Origin: Myxococcales bacterium | GTDB lineage: Bacteria; Myxococcota_A; UBA9160; JALSIO01 | DNA length: 6,454 bases | Assembly (NCBI GenBank): GCA_026989995.1 | Contig: JALSIO010000039.1 | Coordinates: 1-6,454, forward strand | Direction of reading: 5' to 3' | Shown: positions 1-5,025 of the stretch, one piece after another | How positions within the stretch are numbered: the stretch's first letter is position 1 | Layout: each line of letters starts with the position of its first letter | Notes under the pieces: model-generated | Database searches by the model: none | What the model saw: only the letters and a program-made list of their open reading frames with translations | What the model was told of the DNA's origin: nothing | Position numbers and translations under genes: made by a program

Positions 1-61
1 GCTTCTACGGCGGCGGCGCGAGCGGGAACGGGGGTTCCTCGGTCGGCTGCTCCGCCGGTGA
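1..61 (+). CDS. possible 3' tail of an upstream gene (partial)
   Basis: Reading in the frame that starts at base 2 gives 19 arginine-rich residues (LLRRRRERERGFLGRLLRR) followed by TGA at 59-61, which is 18 bp before the ilvE start. That spacing would suit a gene co-transcribed with ilvE. The evidence is weak. The stretch is very short, and the frame starting at base 3 is also open (to position 167) and has an even more GC-biased third position over the first 80 bases. No family can be recognised from either reading. Confidence 0.2.
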   Translation, partial: LLRRRRERERGFLGRLLRR

Positions 62-79
62 GGCCCCGCGGAGGGCCGC

Positions 80-1009
80 ATGGCCACGGCACAGGCCATC
101 ACCGGCAAGAAGATCTGGCTCGACGGAAGCCTGGTGGACTGGGACGACGCCCGCGTCCACATCCTGACCCACACCCTGCACTACGGCCTCGGGGTCTTCG
201 AAGGCATCCGCTGCTACCGCACGGCCGACGGGGGCTCGGCCGTCTTCCGCCTGCGCGAGCACGTCCGGCGGCTCTTCGAGTCGGCCCACATCAACCTGCT
301 CGAGCTTCCGTTCACCCGGGAGGAGGTCGAGCGGGCCTGCCTCGAGGTCCTGCGGGCCAACGAGCTCGCCGAGGGATACATCCGCCCCCTCGTCTTCCTG
401 GGCGAGGGGGCCATGGGGCTGAACCCCGCCAACAACCCCGTGCGGGTCGCGGTGGTGGCCTGGCCGTGGGGCAAGTACCTCGGCGAGGAAGGCATGGCCC
501 GCGGGATCCGCGCCAAGGTGTCGACCTTCGTGCGGCACCACGTCAATGCCAAGATGACCAAGGGCAAGACCTGCGGCGACTACGTCAACTCGATCCTCGC
601 CAAGCGTGAGGCGCTGCTCGACGGCTACGACGAGGCGATCCTCCTCGACACGCAGGGTCTCGTCTCCGAGGCGAGCGGTGAGAACCTCTTCCTGGCCCGG
701 GACGGGCACCTCCGAACCCCTCCGCTCGTCTCCATCCTCGAGGGCATCACCCGGGCGACGGTGATCGACCTCGCACGGGACCGCGGCATCCCGGTCTCCG
801 AGGTGCCCATCACGCGCGACGAGCTCTACGTGGCCGACGAACTCTTCCTCACGGGGACCGCCGCCGAGGTGACGCCCATCCGCGAGGTCGACCACCGGCG
901 GATCGGCCAGGGGGAGCGGGGCCCCATCGCGCGCCAGCTGCAGGAGGCGTATTTCGACGCGGTGAGCGGCCGGGACCCCCGCTACCACTCCTGGCTCACC
1001 CCGCTCTAG
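80..1009 (+). CDS. ilvE: branched-chain amino acid aminotransferase
   Basis: This is a cytoplasmic PLP enzyme of fold type IV. It moves the amino group between glutamate and the 2-oxo acids of leucine, isoleucine and valine, the last step of their synthesis and first of their breakdown. Its 309 residues match the usual BCAT length. Visible marks are [14 protein letters not shown] (31-44), the [17 protein letters not shown] block (100-116), the PLP-binding lysine K163 in [11 protein letters not shown]197 in [15 protein letters not shown] (220-225) and [10 protein letters not shown] (257-266). The segment before the lysine ([12 protein letters not shown]) differs from the E. coli enzyme, but the catalytic residues align. 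The ATG at 80 is supported by a GGAGGG Shine-Dalgarno at 70-75. lpxD follows after 47 bp on the same strand, so co-transcription is possible. D-amino acid transaminase and aminodeoxychorismate lyase share the fold, but the YIRP...MGLNP block favours BCAT. Confidence 0.95.
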   Translation: MATAQAITGKKIWLDGSLVDWDDARVHILTHTLHYGLGVFEGIRCYRTADGGSAVFRLREHVRRLFESAHINLLELPFTREEVERACLEVLRANELAEGYIRPLVFLGEGAMGLNPANNPVRVAVVAWPWGKYLGEEGMARGIRAKVSTFVRHHVNAKMTKGKTCGDYVNSILAKREALLDGYDEAILLDTQGLVSEASGENLFLARDGHLRTPPLVSILEGITRATVIDLARDRGIPVSEVPITRDELYVADELFLTGTAAEVTPIREVDHRRIGQGERGPIARQLQEAYFDAVSGRDPRYHSWLTPL

Positions 1010-1016
1010 ACTCGGG

Positions 1017-1049
1017 TCCGGATGCCGCCGGGGCAGGCCCCGGCCCGGA
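1017..1049 (+). promoter_or_regulatory. GC hairpin overlapping the lpxD ribosome binding site
   Basis: A perfect 7-bp stem (GCCGGGG 1027-1033 with CCCCGGC 1038-1044) closes a CAGG loop. Directly stacked on it, TCCGG (1017-1021) can pair with CCGGA (1045-1049), leaving ATGCC (1022-1026) as a bulge. The outer pairing covers part of the lpxD Shine-Dalgarno GGAGG (1047-1051), which is 5 nt before the GTG start. There is no T-run, so it is not an intrinsic terminator of standard form. It could modulate lpxD translation or stabilise the upstream message, but such stems also arise by chance in DNA this GC-rich. Confidence 0.35.
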
Positions 1050-1056
1050 GGACCGA

Positions 1057-2145
1057 GTGAAACTCTCCGAGCTTGTCGAGATCCTGGACCGGGCCGGGTT
1101 TCCGGTGGACAGGGAGGGGCCCGACCTCGAGGTCGAAGGGGTGAGCACCCTGGAGCTCGCCGGTCCCCGGGAGCTCAGCTTCCTCGCCAACCCACGCTAT
1201 GCCCGGGCCGCCCGGCGCACGCGTGCCGGGGCCGTGATCGCCCGCCCGGGCGATCCGGTGGCGCCCGAGGCCACGGTGCTCCGCTGTGCCGATCCCTACG
1301 CGGCGGTCACCGTGTCCATGATCGCGCTCCACGGCTACCGCCGTCCTCCGGCCTTCGGCCGGGATGGCATGGCCCGGGTCGACCCCACGGCCACCGTCGG
1401 GCCGGACGTGCACCTCGGCCCAGGGGTGACGGTGATGCCCCGGGCGCGCATCGGCGCCCGCTCGGTGCTCTATCCCGGCTGCTACGTGGGGGAGGAGAGC
1501 GAGATCGGCGAGGACTGCGTCCTCCACCCGGGCGTGGTGTTGTACGAACGCTGCACGCTCGGCGATCGCGTGACCGTCCACGCGGGAACCGTGATCGGCG
1601 AGGACGGGCTCGGCTACGCCCCGGTGGCCGGCCGGTGGCTGAAGATCCCCCAGGTGGGTGGGGTTCGGATCGGCGATGACGTCGAGATCGGCGCCAACTG
1701 CTGCATCGATCGCGCCACGCTCGGAGTCACCGAGATCGGCAGCGGGACCAAGCTCGGCAACGCGATCGTGGTCGGGCACGGTTCCCGCATCGGCAGGGAC
1801 TGTCTGCTCGTGGGCCAGGTGGGGCTCGCGGGTTCCACCCAGATCGGAGACCGGGTGACCCTCGCCGGCCACGTCGGGGTGGTGGGTCACATTCGCGTGG
1901 GCGACGGCGCCACGGTGGCGGCCCAGTCGCTGGTGACCGAGCCGGTTCCGGACGGGGCCACGGTGATGGGGACGCCCGCGCTGCCGGTGGGGCTCGCGCG
2001 TCGCGTGGCCGTGGCACAGGCACGCCTGCCCGAGCTGCTCCGCCGGGTCCGCTCCCTCGAGCGGGAGCTCGAGGGGCTCCGCCGCCGGCTCGGTTCAGCG
2101 CAGGTCGATCCGCCGGAAGACGGCGAGGACCAGGACCACCGCTAG
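1057..2145 (+). CDS. lpxD: UDP-3-O-acylglucosamine N-acyltransferase (LpxD), lipid A synthesis
   Basis: LpxD adds the second 3-hydroxyacyl chain, from acyl-ACP, to UDP-3-O-acylglucosamine in the Raetz pathway, at the cytoplasmic side of the inner membrane. The 362 residues show three parts. An N-terminal uridine-binding domain (about 1-100) has the LSFLANPRY motif, with F42 and Y48 matching the uracil-contacting F43 and Y49 of E. coli. A left-handed beta-helix of hexapeptide repeats spans about 105-310. A C-terminal charged helix (about 320-346) matches the ACP-binding helix region. H241 (VVGHGS) corresponds to catalytic H239 of E. coli, and H278 (VVGHIRVGD) to H276. The usual D-N and H-N pairs around the active site read LGN and GHG here. 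The GTG start has GGAGG at 1047-1051. It is not beside lpxA, fabZ, skp or bamA in this window. The last 16 residues are polar and lie over the convergent permease gene. A second, divergent LpxD-like acyltransferase remains possible. Confidence 0.9.
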   Translation: MKLSELVEILDRAGFPVDREGPDLEVEGVSTLELAGPRELSFLANPRYARAARRTRAGAVIARPGDPVAPEATVLRCADPYAAVTVSMIALHGYRRPPAFGRDGMARVDPTATVGPDVHLGPGVTVMPRARIGARSVLYPGCYVGEESEIGEDCVLHPGVVLYERCTLGDRVTVHAGTVIGEDGLGYAPVAGRWLKIPQVGGVRIGDDVEIGANCCIDRATLGVTEIGSGTKLGNAIVVGHGSRIGRDCLLVGQVGLAGSTQIGDRVTLAGHVGVVGHIRVGDGATVAAQSLVTEPVPDGATVMGTPALPVGLARRVAVAQARLPELLRRVRSLERELEGLRRRLGSAQVDPPEDGEDQDHR

Positions 2146-2898
2146 GAGCGCCCACAGCCCGAGGCGCAGGGCGACCTCGAGGGAGTTTCCCCGGATGGGG
2201 AGCCAAGGGGCCCAGTCGGCGAGTGGCAGCACCACGGCCGCGAACAGGGGCGGTCCGATGCGGTCGATCGCGCCGAGCACGCCCTCGAGCCGGCCGCCGA
2301 GAAGCGATGCGGTGTTGGCGAGGAGCGTCGCGCTCAGGAGCCCGAGTGTGAGCCCCAGGGTCGCGATGCGCGGAAGGAACAGAGAGCCCAGCATGCTGAG
2401 GGCGCCGAGGGCCGTTGCGCCGAGGCCCGAGGCCGCGGCCGCGAGCAGCGCGGGCTCGGGATCGAGCTCCTGGCGCAACGCGAGCAGCGCGATGGCGGAT
2501 CCGAAGAGCAGGAGGCCGATCCCGCCCGCAACCGCCAGGGCACCCGCGAGGCGGGCCGCCGCGTAGGTCTCCCGGCGGATCGGCCGGACCAGCCAGAGGG
2601 AGGCGCTCCCGGTCTCGAGCGGGCGGCGGAGCGCCTCCTCCGCGAGGGCCGCGGCCAGCAACTGGGTGCCCAGCCCGAGGATGACGAGCAGCGGCAGCGA
2701 GGCGACGCCGGCGAAGCGCGAGAGGTCGATCTCCTCGCCGTGGACCACCGCGGTTCCCTGGAAGCACCCGGTGCACGAGTGGGTGGCCAGGAGGGCGAGC
2801 AGGCAGAGGCCCGCCAGCACCACCGTCGTCCGGCCGCGGAGGAGATCGCGCGCCGCCTCCCGGGCCAGCAGGAGGAAGGGCCGGGACTGCTCGGCCAT
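2095..2898 (-). CDS. ABC-2 type transporter permease subunit
   Basis: This 267-residue integral membrane protein is the likely channel partner of the ATPase encoded just upstream. About six hydrophobic segments are visible, near 26-40, 66-88, 116-140, 150-172, 176-198 and 243-262, with a further weak one near 215-228. The amphipathic region with LRRPLETGSASLWLVRPIRRE (split here at about 90-110) resembles the cytoplasmic coupling region of NosY/COG1277-like permeases, where an 'allowed to be remodelled' membrane component precedes a conserved RP.RR.. turn. Just after TM1 lies HSCTGCF (40-46), a CxxC with a nearby histidine, probably on the outer face. The ATG is chosen because it forms TGATG with the ATPase stop and has GGAGG 4 nt upstream (complement of 2903-2907). 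Its 3' end overlaps lpxD by 51 bp. The substrate is unknown. Homology to NosY is a guess from general layout. Confidence 0.8.
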   Translation of the reverse strand: MAEQSRPFLLLAREAARDLLRGRTTVVLAGLCLLALLATHSCTGCFQGTAVVHGEEIDLSRFAGVASLPLLVILGLGTQLLAAALAEEALRRPLETGSASLWLVRPIRRETYAAARLAGALAVAGGIGLLLFGSAIALLALRQELDPEPALLAAAASGLGATALGALSMLGSLFLPRIATLGLTLGLLSATLLANTASLLGGRLEGVLGAIDRIGPPLFAAVVLPLADWAPWLPIRGNSLEVALRLGLWALLAVVLVLAVFRRIDLR

Positions 2899-3608
2899 CA
2901 GGCCTCCACCGCGCGGACGAAGGCGTCCTCGAGGCTCTCGCCCGGCCGGACCAGGGTCTCGAGGGGGCCGGCTGCGACCAGGCGGCCGTCGCGGAGGATC
3001 GCGACCTCCTCGCAGCAGCGTTCCACCTCGGAGAGCGAATGGGATGAGACGAGTACCGTGGCCCCGCGCGCCCGGGCCCCCCGGATCCAGTCCCGGGCAG
3101 CGCGGACGCCAAGGGGGTCGAGACCCGAGGTGGGCTCGTCCAGGATCAGGAGGTCCGGTTCTCCGAGCAGCGCCAGGGCGAAGCCCAGCCGCTGCGCGAG
3201 CCCCTTCGAGAGCGAGCCGGCCGGCTCGCGGAGCCGCTCGATCACACCGGTCTCCTCGGCCGTGCGTTCGATCGCCTCGTCGAGCGCGGCACCTCGGAGC
3301 CCAGCGAGCGCCCCGTGGAGGTGCAGCAGGCGTCGCACAGCCACCTCGGGAGGCAGTGCCAGGCGCTCCGGGAGGTAGCCCACTCCCCGCCGGGCCTCCG
3401 GATCGAGGGGATCGCGCCCCCTCAGGCGCGCGTGCCCGCGGCCAGGTCGCACGAGGCCGAGCACGATGCGCAGGGCCGTGCTCTTGCCGGCCCCGTTGGG
3501 CCCGAGCAGGCCCACGACGCGGCCCGACGGCACCACCAGGTCGAGTCCGTCGAGAGCCGGCTGCGCACCGTACCGCTTGCTCACCCCGGCCAGCTCGACG
3601 GCGATCAT
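2898..3608 (-). CDS. ABC transporter ATP-binding protein (CcmA/NosF-like)
   Basis: This 236-residue cytoplasmic ATPase powers the permease encoded directly downstream. It has every motif of a complete nucleotide-binding domain: Walker A GPNGAGKST (36-44), the Q-loop position as GYLPE (78-81, with E in place of Q, common in the COG1131 exporter group), signature LSKGLAQR (133-140), Walker B LLILDE (153-158), D-loop SGLDP (161-165) and H-loop H190 in SSHSLSE. The C-terminal SLEDAFVRAVE tail is also typical of this group. The length equals that of a stand-alone exporter ATPase. The stop shares one base with the permease ATG (TGATG), so translation is probably coupled. The ATG at 3608 has no clear Shine-Dalgarno and lies only 26 bp from the divergent radical SAM start, so its promoter must overlap that gene or its message may be nearly leaderless. 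Confidence 0.92.
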   Translation of the reverse strand: MIAVELAGVSKRYGAQPALDGLDLVVPSGRVVGLLGPNGAGKSTALRIVLGLVRPGRGHARLRGRDPLDPEARRGVGYLPERLALPPEVAVRRLLHLHGALAGLRGAALDEAIERTAEETGVIERLREPAGSLSKGLAQRLGFALALLGEPDLLILDEPTSGLDPLGVRAARDWIRGARARGATVLVSSHSLSEVERCCEEVAILRDGRLVAAGPLETLVRPGESLEDAFVRAVEA

Positions 3609-3615
3609 GGGCCGG

Positions 3616-3625
3616 GGAACGTACC
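3616..3625. promoter_or_regulatory. imperfect palindrome in the 26-bp divergent gap
   Basis: GGAACGTACC is centred on ACGT and is symmetric except for one base pair (8 of 10 positions match its reverse complement). It sits at almost the exact middle of the gap between the ATPase and radical SAM start codons. TACCAT (3622-3627, +) is a 4/6 match to a -10 box and would place transcription start near the radical SAM ATG. TACGTT on the minus strand (3623-3618) is a weaker 3/6 match for the ATPase. No -35 element at proper spacing was seen. A shared operator is possible but unproven. Confidence 0.25.
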
Positions 3626-3634
3626 ATCCCGCCG

Positions 3635-4528
3635 ATGGGCCGCGCCCGCGTCTTCCCCCGAACCGCCCGCAGCATCCTCACGCCCACCGGGGGCTACCTC
3701 CGGGGCTTCACCCACAGCCTCCAGCCCTACGCCGGCTGCGCCTTCAGCTGCGCGTACTGCTACGTGCGGGAGATGGCGGTGCAGCGGACCAACCCCTACG
3801 GGCTCGCCTGGGGCCGATGGGTCGCCCCCAAGACCAACGCGCCGGAGCTGCTGCGCGCCCGGGCACGGCGCCGCGGCCTTCGGGGACTCCGCATTTTCTG
3901 TTCCTCGGCAACCGACCCCTACCTGCCCTTGGAGCGGCGACTCCGGCTCACCCGGGGCTGCCTCGAGGTCATGGCGGAGCACCCGCCGGAGGCGCTGGTG
4001 CTCCAGACCCGGAGCCCCCTGGTGGCCCGGGACATCGACCTGCTCGCCCGCCTGCCGGTTCTCGCGAGCGTCACGGTCACCACCGACCGGGAGGATGTGC
4101 GGCGCCTTCTCGAGCCGGATTCGCCATCGCTCGCCCTGCGGGTCGAGGTGCTCGCCCGCCTGCGGGGTGCCGGCGTGCGGACCCAGGCCGCGGTGGCGCC
4201 CCTGCTGCCCTGCGACCCGGAGCGCCTCGCGCGGGAGCTCGACCCGGTGGTGGATCGGGTCGTGGTCGACGACTTCTTCCTGGGTGACGGGGCGGGCGGT
4301 CGCCGGAGCCTCATGGCCCTCGAGCAGCTGCGTGCGGCCGGGCACGAGAGCTACACGCACCCGGGATACGCCGAAGAGGCGCTCCGGGTGCTGCGCGCAA
4401 TCCTGGGCCCGGAGCGCGTGGTGGTCTCCCAGGCCGGCTTCGCCGACCTCTCGCCCGTGCTCGGCGCCGGAGGAGGCGCTTCGCCGCCTCAGTGCTCCCC
4501 GAGCGGGTCGACGAAGACGTACTCGTAG
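3635..4528 (+). CDS. radical SAM protein, SplB-like (COG1533/Rv2578c type)
   Basis: This is a 297-residue cytoplasmic radical SAM enzyme whose substrate is unknown. C35, C39 and C42 in PYAGCAFSCAYCY form the CxxxCxxC loop that binds the [4Fe-4S] cluster and S-adenosylmethionine. The surrounding pattern, then SATDPYLPLE (91-100), TRGCLEVM (106-113) and LQTRSPLVARDIDLL (123-137), resembles the COG1533 group. That group is often labelled spore photoproduct lyase-like or DNA repair photolyase-like, mostly without experimental proof. No SPASM or extra cluster domain is seen. The frame is open far upstream over the antisense of the ATPase gene, but the ATG at 3635 is chosen because recognisable protein begins just after it. 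No good Shine-Dalgarno precedes it; GGGGAA at 3614-3619 is too distant. It diverges from the ABC pair by 26 bp, and its last 13 codons overlap the convergent small-protein gene. The tail from about residue 277 is low complexity. Confidence 0.85.
   Translation: MGRARVFPRTARSILTPTGGYLRGFTHSLQPYAGCAFSCAYCYVREMAVQRTNPYGLAWGRWVAPKTNAPELLRARARRRGLRGLRIFCSSATDPYLPLERRLRLTRGCLEVMAEHPPEALVLQTRSPLVARDIDLLARLPVLASVTVTTDREDVRRLLEPDSPSLALRVEVLARLRGAGVRTQAAVAPLLPCDPERLARELDPVVDRVVVDDFFLGDGAGGRRSLMALEQLRAAGHESYTHPGYAEEALRVLRAILGPERVVVSQAGFADLSPVLGAGGGASPPQCSPSGSTKTYS
4473..4490. terminator. small inverted repeat at the convergent gene ends
   Basis: GAGGCG (4473-4478) and CGCCTC (4485-4490) can form a 6-bp stem with a 6-nt loop, and a shorter GGCG/CGCC stem competes with it. 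It covers the end of the small minus-strand gene and the last part of the radical SAM gene. There is no T-run on either strand, so bidirectional termination is only a weak possibility. Confidence 0.2.
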
Positions 4529-4791
4529 GGGCGGCGCACCAGCGCGTCGAAGGGCTTGTCGACATCCTTCCGGAGCAGGAAGGTCATCGTGCCCACGGGC
4601 ACGAAGAGCACGGCGCCCATCAGCAGGGCCGGGATCGCGAGCGGCCGCAGGAACATGGCGTCGGCGGTGGGCGGAGCGTTCTCCATCTCCGACTTCATCC
4701 CGACCACGGAGCCCGCCGTGGCGGTCTGGGCCACCGCGAGCGCGAGGGCCGCAGCGGCGGCCACGGGGCGGAGCTGCCTTCGGATCGACAT
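4489..4791 (-). CDS. small exported or membrane-anchored protein, unknown function
   Basis: I do not recognise this 100-residue protein. It begins with a clear signal peptide: a basic start (MSIRRQLR), an alanine/leucine core, and a likely cleavage after ATA near residue 26. A polar stretch (about 28-45, KSEMENAPPTAD) follows, then one hydrophobic segment (about 49-72) containing LLMGAVLFVPVGTMTFLL. The C-terminal tail is charged then aromatic, with PYEYVFVDPLGEH at the end, and looks conserved rather than random. The ATG is well supported by AGGAGG 7 nt upstream (complement of roughly 4799-4804). It stands alone on its strand, facing the radical SAM gene (40-bp overlap of 3' ends) and diverging from the flavoprotein gene. 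With cleavage it would be a single-pass inner-membrane protein of about 74 residues. There are no cysteines, so it is not a lipoprotein or haem c protein. Confidence 0.8.
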   Translation of the reverse strand: MSIRRQLRPVAAAAALALAVAQTATAGSVVGMKSEMENAPPTADAMFLRPLAIPALLMGAVLFVPVGTMTFLLRKDVDKPFDALVRRPYEYVFVDPLGEH

Positions 4792-4875
4792 GGGGGTCCC
4801 TCCTGGGTATGCCCCCTTCCTATCGGCGATCGGCTCGGGGGCTGTAGGCTGGCCGGCCCCTCCATCCGCCGCGCG

Positions 4876-4910
4876 CCCGCCCCACGCCGGGCACATCGCC
4901 CCCCGCCCCC
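4876..4910 (-). promoter_or_regulatory. potential G-quadruplex tract
   Basis: On the minus strand four G-runs lie close together: G5 (complement of 4906-4910), G6 (4899-4904), G4 (4880-4883) and G3 (4876-4878). The loops are 1, 15 and 1 nt. The 15-nt middle loop is long for a standard G4. The tract is about 85-120 nt upstream of the small-protein start on that strand. It may only reflect base composition. Confidence 0.25.
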
Positions 4911-5013
4911 GGCTCGTCCCGCCCGCCGAGGCGGAGCGGCCGGTGCGGCGGCGTGCCCGGGGCTCGCCACCGCGCGCTGCTCCGGTATGGTCCCCGGGGG
5001 CCGGGCATCGGAC

Positions 5014-5018
5014 GGGAG
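5014..5018 (+). promoter_or_regulatory. Shine-Dalgarno deciding a TTG start
   Basis: GGGAG lies 7 nt before TTG at 5026. The in-frame ATG upstream at 4987 has no Shine-Dalgarno. Translation from the TTG places the FAD-binding GASLAG motif at residues 11-16, the normal distance from the N-terminus for this family. Confidence 0.5.
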
Positions 5019-5025
5019 CTCTTCG

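Larger units (their letters stand above)
4792..5025. other. divergent intergenic region, promoters expected
   Basis: These 234 bp separate the start of the small exported protein (-) from the flavoprotein (+), so promoters for both should lie here. I find no convincing -35/-10 pair on either strand. GATAGG and CATACC on the minus strand, close to the small gene, are only 3/6 matches to a -10 box. The middle is strongly strand-asymmetric (C-rich on the plus strand). No tRNA or credible short gene was seen. Confidence 0.5.

Noticed and set aside
3..167. Upstream gene tail in the frame starting at base 3
   Set aside because: It would overlap ilvE by 88 bp and reads as low-complexity Gly/Ser then Arg/Pro; the shorter frame stopping at 61 is a simpler option, though neither is certain.
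5..988. 327-residue open frame on the minus strand across ilvE
   Set aside because: It is the antisense of a clear ilvE, rich in D, E, R, G and P with no recognisable domain; long antisense frames are expected at this GC content.
1027..1044. Intrinsic terminator after ilvE
   Set aside because: The stem is strong but has no following T-run, and a Shine-Dalgarno follows within 2 nt.
1006..1890. 294-residue minus-strand open frame over lpxD
   Set aside because: Antisense of the hexapeptide repeats; its H/D/A/G-rich sequence has no family features.
1727..3112. 461-residue minus-strand open frame across lpxD, permease and ATPase
   Set aside because: It is an arginine/proline-rich out-of-frame reading of genes with clear motifs.
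2666..3634. Upstream extension of the radical SAM frame
   Set aside because: It is antisense to the ABC genes with Arg/Pro/Gly-rich composition; recognisable protein starts only after the ATG at 3635.
2899..3687. N-terminal extension of the permease frame
   Set aside because: It is a shadow of the ATPase in another frame; the true permease start is the TGATG-coupled ATG at 2898 with GGAGG.
2898..4791. RiPP biosynthesis cluster (radical SAM, ABC exporter, precursor peptide)
   Set aside because: The radical SAM protein lacks a SPASM or precursor-recognition domain and looks SplB-like; the 100-residue protein has a signal peptide and TM segment, no cysteine-rich or leader-core layout, and is on its own convergent strand.
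3315..4847. 510-residue plus-strand open frame
   Set aside because: Out-of-frame reading of the radical SAM gene; the overlapping frame carries the cluster motif instead.
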